Of a DNA stretch of 64,000 nt, positions 1 to 11,255 are shown piece after piece (position 1 is the first letter of the stretch; each line of letters starts with the position of its first letter). The DNA is from Trema orientale (taxonomy: Eukaryota > Streptophyta > Magnoliopsida > Rosales > Cannabaceae). Both the position numbers and the translations under genes were made by a program. Below the pieces are notes generated by a model. The model saw only the letters and a program-made list of their open reading frames with translations. It did not search any database and was not told the origin of the DNA. The stretch covers positions 2,500-66,499 of the forward strand of contig JXTC01000111.1 in NCBI GenBank assembly GCA_002914845.1. Direction: 5' to 3'.

Positions 1-446
1 AGGCCCTTTTGTTGTTTCCACTGGAATTGCTTATTATGGGTGAATTGAAAAAGATTAAGCATGAAATCTCAGATGAGTCAGATTGGTACTCTTTTGGGGT
101 AATTTTACCAGTGGGACTTTCGTGTTTGTTTGGCCTGTCGATTTCATTCTTTGGGTTCTCATGTCGGCGGGCAATCTCCGCAACTGGTTTCACAGTCCTT
201 GGAATCGTGAACAAGCTATTAACAGTTGTGATTAATTTGGTTATTTGGGACAAGCATTCTACATTTGTTGGCACTGTGGGGCTATTGATATGCATGTTAG
301 GGGGTGTTATGTATCAGCAGTCCACAAGTAACAAGCCTAAGGCTGTGCAGGAAGTAAAAGCCCAAACACAAGAGAGTGAGGAGGAACAGGAGAAGCTACT
401 TGAACTGCAAAGCAACAGTAACAAGAAACAAGCCGCTGATTCATGA
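1..446 (+). CDS. GONST3/GONST4-like Golgi nucleotide-sugar transporter, last exon (partial)
   Basis: This is the C-terminal part of a drug/metabolite-superfamily nucleotide-sugar transporter, the plant GONST group that carries GDP-sugars into the Golgi lumen. The frame is open from the window edge (codons from base 3) to TGA at 444-446. The first ATG is internal to the family alignment, so the real start lies upstream, outside the window. The sequence shows hydrophobic helices, the family block SCLFGLSISFFGFSCRRAIS followed by TGFTVLGIVNKLLTVVINL, and a hydrophilic Gln/Glu/Lys-rich cytosolic tail of about 45 residues. The Arg-Arg-Ala-Ile-Ser-Ala-Thr stretch is typical of GDP-sugar carriers. 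I cannot separate GONST3 (GDP-galactose type) from GONST4 (GDP-fucose type) from the tail alone. Confidence 0.85.
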   Translation, partial: ALLLFPLELLIMGELKKIKHEISDESDWYSFGVILPVGLSCLFGLSISFFGFSCRRAISATGFTVLGIVNKLLTVVINLVIWDKHSTFVGTVGLLICMLGGVMYQQSTSNKPKAVQEVKAQTQESEEEQEKLLELQSNSNKKQAADS

Positions 447-1343
447 TGTGGGAGATGAGTAAGTGTTCTTCGGTGTTGATGTTGCTTTATTCTTTATTTT
501 TTGGGGCTAAGATCAATGGTCCAACTCGAGTTACTGGTCAAGTCTTTTGGAGACAACTTCTCAGGACAACTATGACTACCTCTACTTGACCAGAATACCT
601 GTCAGATATGTGAGTTCATATAGATTACTGGGTTGAACTTTTGCTGCTGACATTATTCTTATTTAATGCATACAATTAGTTTCTTGGCCAACCTGTTTTT
701 GGAGCCTATTCAGTCTGGGATAACCAGTTAGACACAGTATTCCATTCATTTGCTTTTGTAATCTTGTTGAAGTATATTGATCGAAACAACTCTCGCAGGC
801 AGTGTTTGCAATGTATATGTAAATGCAGAATATGTTGTAGGATGTTGCTGGCTTATATTAGAATTTTTTGTCTGTGACCAGGGGGCAGAGATAAGAATTG
901 CAAGCGCCTCGCCAAGTAGTTTGGTCTCATGTATGGTTCTTTAGTTGTGAAACTTTCACGGAATTGGTTTAATAACGATGAAGATTCTTACGTCAAACCC
1001 TCTTGTACTTTCCATACTTTTTGACAGTTTCATGTTGGTCCAAACTCAAAGAAGCTAATATTGGTTTGTTTATCTACGTACAAGATTTCTTTTTCTGGTT
1101 ATCGAAATTGCTTAGTTGCAGAAAGATGATGTCCTAATTTTCCCTTTTGTGATCGGATCTTGATTGACTCTAGGAGTAAAAACAACAAAAATAAGAGGGA
1201 AATTCAAAGAAGCTAACAAAGAGACAAGAAGCTTATTAAGATAACAAACATTTGTTCACTGCAATAACTTAAACAAGAAAAATCTAAATCTCTACAAAAG
1301 GAAAACATGTTTATCTACACGGAAGAAAAAAGAAAACAAGCAA
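447..1343. other. 3' UTR of the transporter and intergenic DNA
   Basis: No coding frame is credible here. The first several hundred bases are T-rich and probably form the transporter's 3' untranslated region. The A-rich stretch at about 1180-1343 would lie downstream of the minus-strand ORF that ends at 1344 and may be its 3' UTR. No repeat or RNA gene was recognised. Confidence 0.4.
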
Positions 1344-1670
1344 TCAAGATTTGAAAGAAAAAATAGTCTTCAAGAACTCGAAGCACTCCATGAATAATTC
1401 GAGCGATCGCCTACGACTCCTGAAAGATTCCATCTCTGTTGCCCTTCTCACATCCTCAAACAAGTCTTCTTTGTACAACAAAATACTCATATCTCTGAAA
1501 TCATCTGCTCCATATAATGTATCTATTCTATGCTTCTCTTTCTCTAAGGCTCTTTGTCTATATTTTCCAGAAACTTGGGTAGAAGAAGAAGGCGACGACA
1601 ACGATGAAAGAGCAGTTGAAAGACTACCATCTTTGGCTCCCGTGGCATATTGATGAACTCCAATCTCCAT
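1344..1670 (-). CDS. Small hypothetical protein, 108 aa
   Basis: I do not recognise this protein. It is a single uninterrupted minus-strand frame from an ATG at 1670 to TGA at 1344. The N-terminal third is rich in Ser/Thr (about residues 15-33). The rest is charged and likely helical, with YRQRALEKEKHRIDTLYGAD, then a run with EDLFEDVRRATEMESFRSRR and a hydrophobic end. This composition looks more like a real protein than the plus-strand frame covering the same DNA (1351-1653), which is Ser/Leu-rich and ends abruptly. There is no signal peptide or membrane segment, and no intron is needed. It could be a small lineage-specific gene or a relic exon. Confidence 0.45.
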   Translation of the reverse strand: MEIGVHQYATGAKDGSLSTALSSLSSPSSSTQVSGKYRQRALEKEKHRIDTLYGADDFRDMSILLYKEDLFEDVRRATEMESFRSRRRSLELFMECFEFLKTIFSFKS

Positions 1671-1900
1671 TGGAACTTAATTGAGTAGAATATATTCTTT
1701 ACAATTGGTATGCGTTGACTGATATTATACGACTAAACCAAATAGTTTTGCTGTGTAGTAGGTTTTGTTGAATGGTATAATATAGTGGAAGAAGGGATAC
1801 CGTATATTAGTTGGAAAAGGATATGTATACCGTCAATTGATTTTCAAATAAAAAAGACAGAAAAAAAAATACCGTCCATTAGTAGGAAAGAGAATATAAC

Positions 1901-1937
<37 letters not shown>

Positions 1938-2557
1938 AAAATCATTTTAGGTATTCTGATCTAGATAGAATTTACCCTAAAAACTCTGCTTAAATTTTGA
2001 TCCGTTTTAATCCGGTGAAATATTTGGACCTATTGTCTCCATAAATCATAATTATGGATATGTTGAATTAATCTAAAAAGTCTAATTTATACAACAAGTG
2101 TTCGAACATTTAGGAAGACTCATCATGCATAAAAATAATAAATTTTTTCTCGTTATTTTAATGGGTCAACGTTTGCAGATATATGATACATGATATGTTG
2201 AAACATTATTTTAGGATGGATTATAATTTATAGTTATCTCATTTCTAACTTATTTTAAACTAAATATGATTTCAGCAAAATTAAATAATATATATATATT
2301 TATATATATGATAATAAATAATTACACGAAATAAACAAAAGCATTTCTCTTGCTCAAGAGAATAAAAAGGAAATTGCTTTCAAATTAATCTCAAGAGTTG
2401 CACCATATATACATTACACATATTAAACAAATTCTAGCCAAATTTGTAGACCTAACACATAGGCATTGGCATTAGCGATGGACATGTCACAATGGAAAAT
2501 TCAAAATGACTAGCCCCAATCCATGATTGATATAACCTAACGAACTTAACGATTTTC
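1671..2557. other. AT-rich intergenic DNA
   Basis: This region lies between two minus-strand genes. It contains an (AT)n microsatellite and AT-rich non-coding sequence. The part next to 2557 is downstream of the dynein light chain stop and should hold its 3' UTR. A W-box-like TTGACT at about 1709 lies upstream of the small ORF at 1344-1670; its role is unproven. Confidence 0.4.
1903..1935. repeat. (AT)n microsatellite
   Basis: An uninterrupted alternating A/T tract of about 33 bases. Confidence 0.9.
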
Positions 2558-3124
2558 TTATTTCTTGATCGTACGAACTTGAGTCTTAAAGAGAAGAAAA
2601 CTGAGCTTCTCAACTGAGTAATACATAAAGCCTCCCCTCGAGTGAGTCACAAACGATCCAAAGCTTTTCCCCACGATACAATGCCATGCTGGACCGTACA
2701 GTACATCAAATTCCTACCTCCAAAAAAAAAAAAAAGGAAAAAAACAAACAAACAAACAAATCATTAGCTTCAAAATATTAACCTTACAAAAAATGAAGAA
2801 AACAAAAATGAAGAATAAAGTGAAGCTCACTTTCTTGAGAGCCATGGCCAAGTGAGTGGGATTTGGCTTCTTCTCCTCACGATTCGAGTCGAGCAACGCT
2901 CTGGTGCACCGGAAGGCACGCTCCTGCATCACAGCCGGCATGTCCGCCGATCTCAGCCGTACATTCAAATCAACGGCTATGGCCGCCAAGTTCACCTCTC
3001 TCACCGGAGGAGGTAACATGGGCCGAGGCCCGGCCCGGCCCGTTACCACTTCCTTTTGCTTCTCTGCTCTTCTGCCTGCTCCTCTTCTGCTTCTTCTCGC
3101 TTCCTCTGCTTTTGCCTTCTCCAT
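2558..3124 (-). CDS. Dynein light chain (LC8/DLC type), 2 exons, 149 aa
   Basis: A cytoplasmic dynein light chain family protein. Plants lack dynein heavy chains, so this family probably acts as a dimerising hub protein. Exon 1 runs 3124-2831 (98 codons) and ends at AAG AAA|GTGAGC. Exon 2 runs 2713-2558, after an AG acceptor at 2715-2714. The joined frame carries the LC8 fold signature: [21 protein letters not shown] in exon 1, then [25 protein letters not shown], and the C-terminal FLLFKTQV strand in exon 2. The N-terminal 40 residues are basic and low-complexity, with an Arg/Lys-rich run that plants add to the 90-residue core. Between 'RALLD' and 'LKKEFD' the usual core is kept but diverged (Asn/Arg/Glu/Lys-rich). 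The 117-bp intron contains long A and T runs. Confidence 0.9.
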
Positions 3125-4097
3125 GAGCAGAGAGACAGAGGGAGAAATCAGAGAGAGTGACAGTTTGAAATGTTAGAAGTTTGACTAGTTTGACTGTGGA
3201 GTGTCGTGCGGGACTTGGAAATAGACAAAGGACTAAAGGGTTTTTATTCTACGCGGTCGGGTCTATGGATGAAAATTGAATCGGAGACGTTACGTTAGCT
3301 TTGTGGTTTTTGTGTTTTTCGACGGAATCAAAGTGGGTTCCACATTGTTCTGATCTTATGGGTTTTTGGCTTTTTGCTCCACCGTTTTCAAATGTCCTTT
3401 CTGGGGTTTTATGTGGTAAAAATATAGTGATGGGACTCATCACGTGCTTCTACAGTTCCAAAATGGAAGGCCATGCCACCTAACCTATTATGCCAATGAA
3501 ATTCGAAACTTGAAGCTGTTCTTTTTTTCATTTGATTATGATCACATGTCCTTTGATTGGGACCCTTAGGAGTCGGGTTCATGAATCATAAGACATACTA
3601 TTACAGCCCATATCAACTTTGCTAAAATACTAAACGGCGCTACATGTATAACTCAAAAAGGAAAATAGATAGATGATAACAATACAACGAAGACTAGATT
3701 TATCGGTGCTAAGAGAAATCAGAAATGCTAACAACGGATGCATTTGTTGAATCATATTCCTGATTAGTCATACAAATCTATCTTTAGGCTTTGGTATTCA
3801 TCATCACTGAAATGTTTGTGAACCGTAACACAAGCTATGTATGTAACAGTAACACATCCACTGTGGATTGTAAACCGTATTGGCTGTGTTAAGGTTGTAT
3901 CTGAAATGGTTCACGGGTGTCATTGGTTGGCTACTACACAGGCAAGGTTTAAGTTGGCCTGCTGGTCTTGTGATGAGCCTTTGTTTTCTTCTTGTACAGA
4001 AAGCATTTTTTTTTTTTCATTTAAAAAAAATCAAAAAAAAAAAAAAAACAAAGTTCCCTTAGTGCTTGCATCCAATAATGATAAGCAAAGTTATTAA

Positions 4098-4132
<35 letters not shown>

Positions 4133-4330
4133 TGATGAGCAAAGGTTCAAAATCTCGAAACCAGTAATATGGTAACATAACACCTTCTCTGTCCAATAGG
4201 TGCAAAATAGAATGGTAATTGCGTATGTGATCCAAATATTTTTATATGTTATAACCATGAGGTATCCAAAAAACATATGAAAACCCTATGTTACTAACAT
4301 CTGGAATCAAGTATAATAATCAATCATGTC
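3125..4330. other. Promoter/5' UTR of the dynein light chain gene, then intergenic DNA
   Basis: Bases 3125-3180 are a GA-rich (on the plus strand) probable 5' UTR of the minus-strand dynein light chain gene. The rest, to 4330, has no coding frame. It ends in the 3' UTR region of the PLAC8 gene and includes poly(A/T) runs near 4007-4045 and an AAT microsatellite. Confidence 0.4.
4099..4130. repeat. (AAT)n microsatellite
   Basis: About ten AAT units followed by GATGATGA, so the trinucleotide run degenerates at its right edge. Confidence 0.9.
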
Positions 4331-6235
4331 CTATAAGGCCTGCATTTCCAAATTGGTATGACCATTGTTGTTAGCAGAGTTTGGTGCTGAAGCCTGGCTC
4401 TCATCCTCAGATTTCATCTCTTGAACAGGAGGAGGATTGACAATGGTCATTGGCGACACAACATTCTCGGAAAGACGCCCCTTCATCTCACGGTGCTCCT
4501 GACACAAGGCGCACCAGTGCAAGCAGCAGTGTACCAAGCAAGGGTCACACGGCGAGTTCTAAAGTCACAAACCAAATGATAAGGCGTAGTTAGATTTAAA
4601 TTTAGATTTAAATTTTCTTCCCATCTACTGCTCTTTCACATAACTTGTATATGCATGTGTATACATAAATCAAAATACGATACAGATGTTCTCTTCAATC
4701 ATTGATATGAAATTTTATGGATAGAACTTCACTCAACTGCATTGTAAAAATAAAAATAAAACTAGGAAACAAACTATTAAAATTTTAATTGGGAAGGTAA
4801 AGGAAGTGTAAGAGAAGAGTGAGATCATTTGACTGTTCAGTTATTTGAAGTACAGAGAAAACATAAAACTACCTTTAGATGGTATTTCTTCTGCAGTGAT
4901 TGACGAACAAGACCTGTGTAAATCCCGCACATCCACCAAGCAAATAATAGACCCTCACAAATGAGAAATGAAGTCCTCGGATCAAAACCATGGAGGACTG
5001 CCGTGGCTGCAGCCAGAGCCATTCCACCTTCAACACAAACGGCATGACAAACACAAGGCGTGGTCCAAGGAGTATCTTCTCTTAAGCTTTCTACATTACG
5101 TCCGAATAGAACACATGGGCAAAATAGTCCTGTCCAACCTGAAAAGGTAAAACACAACTGGATGGATTACTACATCTAATCTAACCAACAAACTATTTAC
5201 AACAAATTTACACATCAACTTACAACTATCTCTATCTTCCGAACAGCCAAAGATCCCAGTTGTCCAAGGTTCATCAGCAGGTGGCTCAAAGCTTTCAGGG
5301 AGAGGCTGTCCACACTCATTGCATTTGCGAACATTCAACTGTCAATGTTACACAGATGAGTAATTACATCAAAGTAATCACTATTTTGCAACTCAGTTTC
5401 AATCTACCCCAGAAATCAATTATAATCATAAAATATCATCATGTTGGATGATTGGTGTCCCTAGCTAGAACCATAAACAAGAAAGTTAAATGAGATTAGA
5501 TGCAATAGAAGTACAAACTTTCCACAAAAAAAAAGCCCTTCGGAAATTTCTTGAAACTATTCTACGAAGGACCTCGATACCAACAATTTCAAAAAAACAG
5601 AGATGCTTCCTCATCCATCAGGGAAATTCGAATTGACAATACAGCCGCCAAAAAATAACAAATAAATAAAAGTTTAACATAAGAGAAATGCTGATACGTT
5701 CTTCCATAAAGCAGTAAGTACGAGGTGTCAGTACACATAAACAAAGCACCCATAAAGATACATAAATATCAATCAGCTATGTTCCCTCAATCCAAAACCC
5801 TCTTCTTTATTCTTCTTTCCCTCTTCGATCCTACCCAAAACAGCTATGTTCTCCGTATAAAAAAGCCTTCTTTATATTTATTTTTCTTCCCAAGAAGAGA
5901 GGGAGGGGGGGAATCTTGAAACCTGAAAATCATGTCATTCCCGGGTTTAAACAATTACCAAGCATTTCCACTAGTACTGGTACACTCCACAAGCCAAAGG
6001 TTTATAAACAAGAATTGTATCAAAGTCAACGGCTTCTATCGAATCATAAGGGTTATGAATAATAATTGATAGTATATAGATTTCATAATAACTTGGGAAG
6101 AAAAAAGGGAAAGAAAGAAAGAAACACCTGAGGAACCTCAATGGGCTGATTAAGCTCCCCAGGCTTAATATCTTCAAGAGGCGCTTGATCTTTCGTCAGC
6201 TTCACATAGCGCGAATGCCCACCTCCATCCGCCAT
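4331..6235 (-). CDS. PLAC8 family protein (cell number regulator/FW2.2-like, CNR6-type), 4 exons, 238 aa
   Basis: A cysteine-rich membrane protein of the PLAC8 family, whose plant members affect organ cell number or metal and Ca2+ transport at membranes. Exons, all on the minus strand: 6235-6128 ([13 protein letters not shown]..), 5338-5224, 5138-4873 and 4558-4331. All junctions are GT..AG and the frame closes exactly (717 nt). Residues 42-45 form a CNEC pair. The PLAC8 core begins at Cys75 with [14 protein letters not shown] (76-89). A hydrophobic segment follows ([13 protein letters not shown] and [20 protein letters not shown]). The second Cys block, [20 protein letters not shown], lies at 167-186. 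The C-terminal tail is Asn/Ser/Glu-rich. Length and motifs match the CNR6-like branch, with an N-terminal extension before the core. Confidence 0.9.
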
Positions 6236-6620
6236 CTGATCTCTCCTTCTCCCTCACTATATTTAATTTTCAGCCACAAAACAAATCAAATTTTTGACAA
6301 TCCACAAAACCCAAATTCACTCAAACTAATTACTTTCACTCTTTTCAAAATTTAGCTTCTCTAAAACAAACCTAAAGCCCCAAATTCACATTCCAATAAC
6401 CCCTTTTTTGTTTTCCATTTCAATATCCTCCCATTCTATTTTTCCTTCCTATTTTCTGACTAACCAAACAGATTACCAAGGGAAAAAAAAAAAAAAAAAA
6501 AAAGAAAGAAGCTAGCTTACCCGAGAAGTGGACAAATCGAGATCCAGGGGTGGAAATTTCGTGGGGGGTAGTAATGAAGAAGAGTCTAAGTTGGGTCTAA
6601 GCTAAGGCCTTCACTTCCCT
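6236..6620 (-). promoter_or_regulatory. Probable 5' UTR with leader intron and core promoter of the PLAC8 gene
   Basis: No coding frame lies between the PLAC8 start (6235) and 6620. A good minus-strand donor, CGG|GTAAGC, lies at 6521/6520, which suggests a non-coding first exon above 6521. The acceptor is uncertain; an AG after AAATAT near 6258 is one option. A 22-23 base poly(A) run at about 6483-6503 lies inside this putative intron. Confidence 0.4.
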
Positions 6621-7199
6621 TCTAACGCACGAAATGTGTTGTTGGAGTCTCCGGAGGAGTCTGGTCTGGTAGTCTTTGGATTGGACCCCTTTGGCTTCGG
6701 ATTTGTACTAGTACGGTCGTCGTTTTACCGGTGGGGAGTGGGGATTTTACCAAACTAGTGCGGCCCAGTAAGAGTTTGCCATGTGTGAAATAAACTTTGC
6801 CCCTTTTAATTTTTATGTTTATTTTTGACCTTTTCAATTAGCAACTTATTTTTGTGTTATATCGTAAAAAATTTACATTTTCCTCCGATTTTTTTTATAA
6901 CCTTTTTCAAAAAATATTTGAAGTAAAAAAAATATTTTTGCGATTTTTTTTGGAGGAATTATATGATATTGAGAAGTTTATCGACGTTGCATTATTATAA
7001 TTATTATTAGCATTTTATCTAAAGAATAAAACTAATTAAAAAAAAGTATAAATATATGTGACATGTGAGTTGGCATCTTTTAATTAATAAATATGATTAA
7101 TTTATTTATGCTATAATACACTAATTAAAATGTGATAAATTATATAAAATATATGTAAATATTAAAAGTCTCGTAACAATCTTGGATAGCATTTTCCTT
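6621..7199. other. AT-rich intergenic DNA
   Basis: Non-coding. It covers the presumed upstream region of the PLAC8 gene up to the GTCGTT-motif array. No genes, RNA genes or clear terminal inverted repeats were seen. Confidence 0.4.
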
Positions 7200-8010
7200 A
7201 ACTAAAACATTGTATTATAAACGACTTCTCGTCCGTTTTCTAATTCTAGTCGGTTTCACCTTACGTCGTCGTGTTCAAATTCATTATATGATTATGATTA
7301 TACGTTGTCATTTTATTATTATTTTTGTCGTTATATAGTTAGGCATTTGTAGGAGAAGTTGTCGTATTCAAAATTTACTGTCGTTTTTATACGATTTGTC
7401 GTTCATAGATTTATTATCTTGTATAGTATGTTCTCGTTTTTACTAGTCTTTCTTTTTTAAATTATTCTCACTCTATAGGTATTGTCGTTTGTAGGGACGT
7501 TGTAACGACTTTGTCGTGTCTAAAATAGTTATCATTTCAAACTTATGTTTTTATCCTATGTAGCTGTTCTCTTTTGTATATCGTTGTCGTTTTCTGAAGT
7601 TAATGACATGTCGTTTTAATTTCAGTCACTTTTCTGTAATTTTGTCGTTTTTGGATTTCGTCATTGTCATCATAGTCTTAAATACATGCTATACAGAATA
7701 TGTTGCTGTCTTTTACAGTTGTCATCACTTTTATAGGATTTCGTCATTTCTCAGAATTATTGGTGTTTATATGATGTTGTGTTTGTGCAATATTTTCTAT
7801 TTAGAAGTTATTGTCGTTCACAGAGGTATTGTCGTTTGTAAGGATGTTGGAAGTGTTTTGTCGTTTGAGAGAGGTGGCCGTTAACTTGTTTTCTTATTTC
7901 CATATCTGATCTCTTCTGCATATCGTTGTCATTTTGTGATGTGTAAATTGCTGTCGTTTCAGTAAATAACTGTCGTTTTCAATGATTTTGTCCTTTTTTC
8001 GGTCCTATGT
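7200..8010 (+). repeat. Array of dispersed GTCGTT motifs (forward orientation)
   Basis: The short word TGTCGTT/TTGTCGTT occurs about 15 times in roughly 700 bases, usually with a T-rich 3' side and 15-50 base spacing. Higher-order copies are visible: a block beginning ATTGTCGTTTGTA occurs at about 7482 and again at 7828, and a block with ATATCGTTGTC at about 7579 and 7920. That implies a degenerate repeat of about 345 bp. Short frames within it are not conserved proteins. Transposon subterminal repeats are one explanation; the opposite-strand array at 16560-17540 shares the motif. Confidence 0.6.
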
Positions 8011-8437
8011 GAGAATTCTCATCTTCATGCCACAGGAAGAAAAAGACATCGAACAAATATGTGGTTATGACTTATGAAGTTCCATTACAATAACAGGCAT
8101 AAGAAAGATAAGGAAAAAAATAGTTGTAGCGTAAAAGAGGACAAGAAGAGGAAGAAAATGGCAATTTCATGTGTACAAAATTGTTTGTGAATGGATATTA
8201 AAACAGTTTATTTGCATTCCTCATCAACTTTAAGGCCTTTAGCCTAAGCCCAAACAGTCATGACTCATAACCTTAACTTGAATTTAAAATAGCTAAAGTA
8301 GTAGCCTACAAAAAACAGGAGAATTTAAATAAACTAAGAAAACCAAATAGTGTTGATTTCATACACATAATCCTGCACAAAAATTCAACTGGAGTGTTTC
8401 CATACATTTCGTTCTCCGTATTTTTCTTTTGGTTTCT
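8011..8437. other. Intergenic DNA and PEX11 3' UTR
   Basis: No gene is seen. The 200-300 bases nearest 8437 are downstream of the PEX11 stop and probably form its 3' UTR. Confidence 0.4.
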
Positions 8438-9124
8438 CTATGAGGGCCAGTTTCTGTACCAACCAGCCCATGCAGAGACCAACCCACTAATACCAAGTGT
8501 AACAACATGATTACAAAAAGGGTTGGGTTCAATTTCAGCCAAACCAATAATCAAATCGGCAACGTTAGCCGCCACAGCCATTAACCTCATAACTCTATCA
8601 ACCTTAATATTCTTTACACTCTCTTCCACTTTCACATCCCCCTTCTCATCACACTTTTTCTCCATGAGCTTTCTCTCCTTCTCTATCCCCTGTTTTATGA
8701 CTATAAAATCAGACACAATGAAAAAAATGTACCCAAAAGACTCACCAAAAGCCGATATATAGCTCATCTTCTTGGCCAGCTTGGGGTCCAAGGTCCCAAT
8801 CCTCGAGAGCCAAAGAAAGTGGTCAAAGAAGAAGTAGACCATTTCTCCAGCGTTGGCTAACACAGCCAGGAGCTTGAAAACAGGGGTCGAGCCCGGGTTG
8901 CGCCTCAGGGCGTTGAACCCGGTCAGGAATCGACCGGTACGGAAGGCTTTGCGGCTTAGCCCAGATGCCACCTCCCATTGCTTGGCCCGTTGGGCTATGT
9001 TCGGGTTGGTGGACTCGGCGTGCCAGTGGACCAGCTTGGACACGTACTGGAAGGTCTTGACCAGCTTGTCGATTCCATCTCTCTTGGCTAGGAAGATTAC
9101 CAGTTTGTCCACTGTGTCGTTCAT
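8438..9124 (-). CDS. PEX11B: Peroxisomal membrane protein 11 (PEX11B-like), 228 aa, intronless
   Basis: PEX11 proteins sit in the peroxisomal membrane, elongate it and promote peroxisome proliferation and division. One continuous frame runs from ATG at 9124 to a stop at 8438. The N-terminus is TVDKLVIFLAKRDGIDKLVK, followed by the membrane-shaping amphipathic region and the family block SGLSRKAFRTGRFLTGFNAL. The segments FFFDHFLWLSRIGTL and KMSYISAFGESFGYIFFIVS contain membrane helices. A charged Lys/Glu-rich loop covers about residues 145-170, and the conserved end ISGLVSAWAGWYRNWPS closes the protein. Length (228) fits the single-exon Arabidopsis PEX11B rather than the shorter C-E group. 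No frameshift or missing block was seen. Confidence 0.93.
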   Translation of the reverse strand: MNDTVDKLVIFLAKRDGIDKLVKTFQYVSKLVHWHAESTNPNIAQRAKQWEVASGLSRKAFRTGRFLTGFNALRRNPGSTPVFKLLAVLANAGEMVYFFFDHFLWLSRIGTLDPKLAKKMSYISAFGESFGYIFFIVSDFIVIKQGIEKERKLMEKKCDEKGDVKVEESVKNIKVDRVMRLMAVAANVADLIIGLAEIEPNPFCNHVVTLGISGLVSAWAGWYRNWPS

Positions 9125-9504
9125 GGTTTTTAAGAGGTGGGAACGTAAGGTTTGATAATCTTGGCTTGTGGTTGAAGAAGAAGAAGAACTCTGTTTTTTT
9201 TTTTTTTCTGGGTTTCAGAGCTGAGTTCGTGTAGATGTAAGAGAATTTATTATTACGAGGAGAAAAAACTGAAGGAGAGCCACAAAAAAAGCTGGTCTCT
9301 GGATAATAGGGTATGACTGTGTTTGAGAAGGTTGTGGTTGGACCTTGTTATGCTACTTAGAATTAGAACCAGTAGTTTATTGTGTTAGTGATTGTGTTTG
9401 AGCCTTCTTTGTCTTTTGTAGAGTCAAGCCTTCACTGCCACTAGGTGCCCAATCCGCTACTCCTTACACATATACCCGCCTTCGCTGCGGACTAAAACTT
9501 GGAC
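9125..9504 (-). promoter_or_regulatory. Upstream region of PEX11
   Basis: Non-coding DNA upstream of the PEX11 start. A CT/GAA-rich stretch at 9175-9215 is likely 5' UTR. No clear TATA box was assigned. Confidence 0.35.
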
Positions 9505-10045
9505 CTGGATTCTTTTATTCAGTCCTATATTTGGACCAAAAGAAGAATTGGACAAAGGAATCCAGGCCTTCATTTTAATCCCCTTCTTAGGACTAAATTA
9601 TACCAATTAGAATTTGGGTTAATTTAGTCCCAGACCCAACAACTATTAGTTTTTTTTTTTTCTTTTTTCTTTCTTTAATAATTTATTTAATTAATATAAA
9701 TATAAATATATAAATAAATATTAATTAAATTCTAATTTTTATTTTTTAACTAAAAATATATATTTTATTTTTATATTCCAATTTTTCATAAATAAATTAA
9801 AATCATATTATTTTATATAATTATCATTTAAATTTATCTTTTCTATTTTTAGAAATATTTATTTATTTATAAATAAAACATAATTAGAACTATATTAAAA
9901 AAAAATTGTTATATTTACTTTGTTTTAGTCCCGTGTTGCACCAAACACAGTATAAAACTAAATAGTACTATCCAATCTAATCCAATCCTATTTAATAATC
10001 CAATCCAGTCCAATCCAATCCTGCATACCAAACGAGGATTTAATC
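9505..10045. mobile_element. Probable non-autonomous DNA transposon relic (MITE-like)
   Basis: A very AT-rich core (about 9650-9900) is flanked by GC-richer edges. These carry GGACCTGGATT and GGACTAAA-type words on the left, and repeated TCCAATC words followed by ACCAAACGAGGATT on the right. The 'accaaac(a/g)' wording at the right edge is common at the ends of plant MITEs, but I could not align matching terminal inverted repeats or a target duplication, so both class and limits are approximate. Confidence 0.3.
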
Positions 10046-10624
10046 CATCAGTAAAAGAATAAAAGAAAAGATAGTTTAAAATGAGAGAACAAAAAACATA
10101 TCTATATTTTCCTACTATAGAATTGTGAGAATATTAGTAAAAAAAATGTATCCTTCAAAAATATACGTAAATACATGCAAATTTTCTTTGCAAATTGTTT
10201 TTTACGAACCGTCGCTGAAGGATTTCATTAAATGGTGGAAAATTTTTATAGTTAGCAATGAATCACGACCTCTCATTTTTAGAAGGAGACAAACTACACT
10301 TCGTATTTTCGCAACCCTCGATAATGTACAAGTATTATTCAGTAGCAAAAAAATCATGTGAGCAATGAATGTCGTTTCTTAATAGAAGTTTTTTTTTTCT
10401 TTTTAAATAGAGCTTAACTAATAACCTCTACTTTATTACAAAAAAAGAAAAATAGCTCACATTCCCTGAAAGTCAACTCTCGATCTAATACTCAATCTCC
10501 ACCCCAGCTACCCACCAGCTAGCCCTAGTGGGCTTAATAGAAGTTACTTACTAATTTCTAATTCTAACATTACCGAAGGCATGTCATCATTATTTGATGA
10601 CAAAGGATGATTGAAATTAACCAA
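10046..10624. other. Intergenic DNA
   Basis: AT-rich and without a credible gene. It precedes the Copia element; the plus-strand frame at 10125-10361 has no recognisable features. Confidence 0.35.
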
Positions 10625-10629
10625 GTTTT

Positions 10630-11137
10630 TGTTAGGAGATCGGCTTTCGGGAAGCGACAACACATAGCTAAAATACGAGTTGAGAAAATTTGAGTAAAGT
10701 GAAAAAGATAAAGTACACAAAAGATTTAACATGGTTCACCCAATTTAGGCTACGTCCACGGACAAGACTGTGAAGAATTTCACTATGAAAAGAAGATTAT
10801 AACTCACTTCTCGCAAAATACAAGGAGAGAATAAAAGAACTTCTCTTTCTTGAAATAAGAGAAAATACTCTCTAAACAATTTAGGAGAAAATAAGTAGGA
10901 CACTAAGAGGAATTCTTAGACTTGAATTCTCTCTCAAGGGAAGAAAGAAATGTTTAGAATGGGAGGATAATTGAGGAGGAGGAGAAGGGTATTTATAGGT
11001 GAACCCCTCACTATCCTTTGCTCTATTCTTTCCTTCTCTCTCTCTTTTTTTTTTTTTTTTCCATTGAAGAGGGGCAGCACCTTTCGGTGCTGCAAATATA
11101 GATTGCGGCTTCAGCCGCAATCGTTGAAACTTCAACA
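10630..11137 (-). repeat. Copia LTR (3' LTR in element sense)
   Basis: Starts TGTTAGG and ends CAACA on the plus strand. The adjoining 11138-11146 reads as a purine-rich tract on the minus strand (GTAGGAGAA), fitting the polypurine tract. Poly-T of about 16 at 11045-11061 and a hairpin-forming GCGGCTTCAGCCGC lie near its right end. Confidence 0.88.
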
Positions 11138-11255
11138 TTCTCCTACTTGAAGACTTGATTTTAATCATGTCTTCACACTTGATAAATCTCTTTTTTCTTT
11201 GTTTGTCAATTTTTTGTATTGCTTACATTTCTGTTAGGCCATATGAAGATCTACA

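Noticed and set aside
2856..3176. Plus-strand ORFs over the dynein light chain first exon
   Set aside because: They are antisense shadows of the minus-strand exon, which alone carries the LC8 motifs and joins in frame to exon 2.
6622..6837. Minus-strand 71-residue ORF
   Set aside because: Low-complexity, upstream of the PLAC8 leader, with no recognised features.
7603..7884. 93-residue ORF within the GTCGTT array
   Set aside because: Frame arises from the repeats; hydrophobic Val/Ile/Phe-rich composition reflects T-rich DNA.
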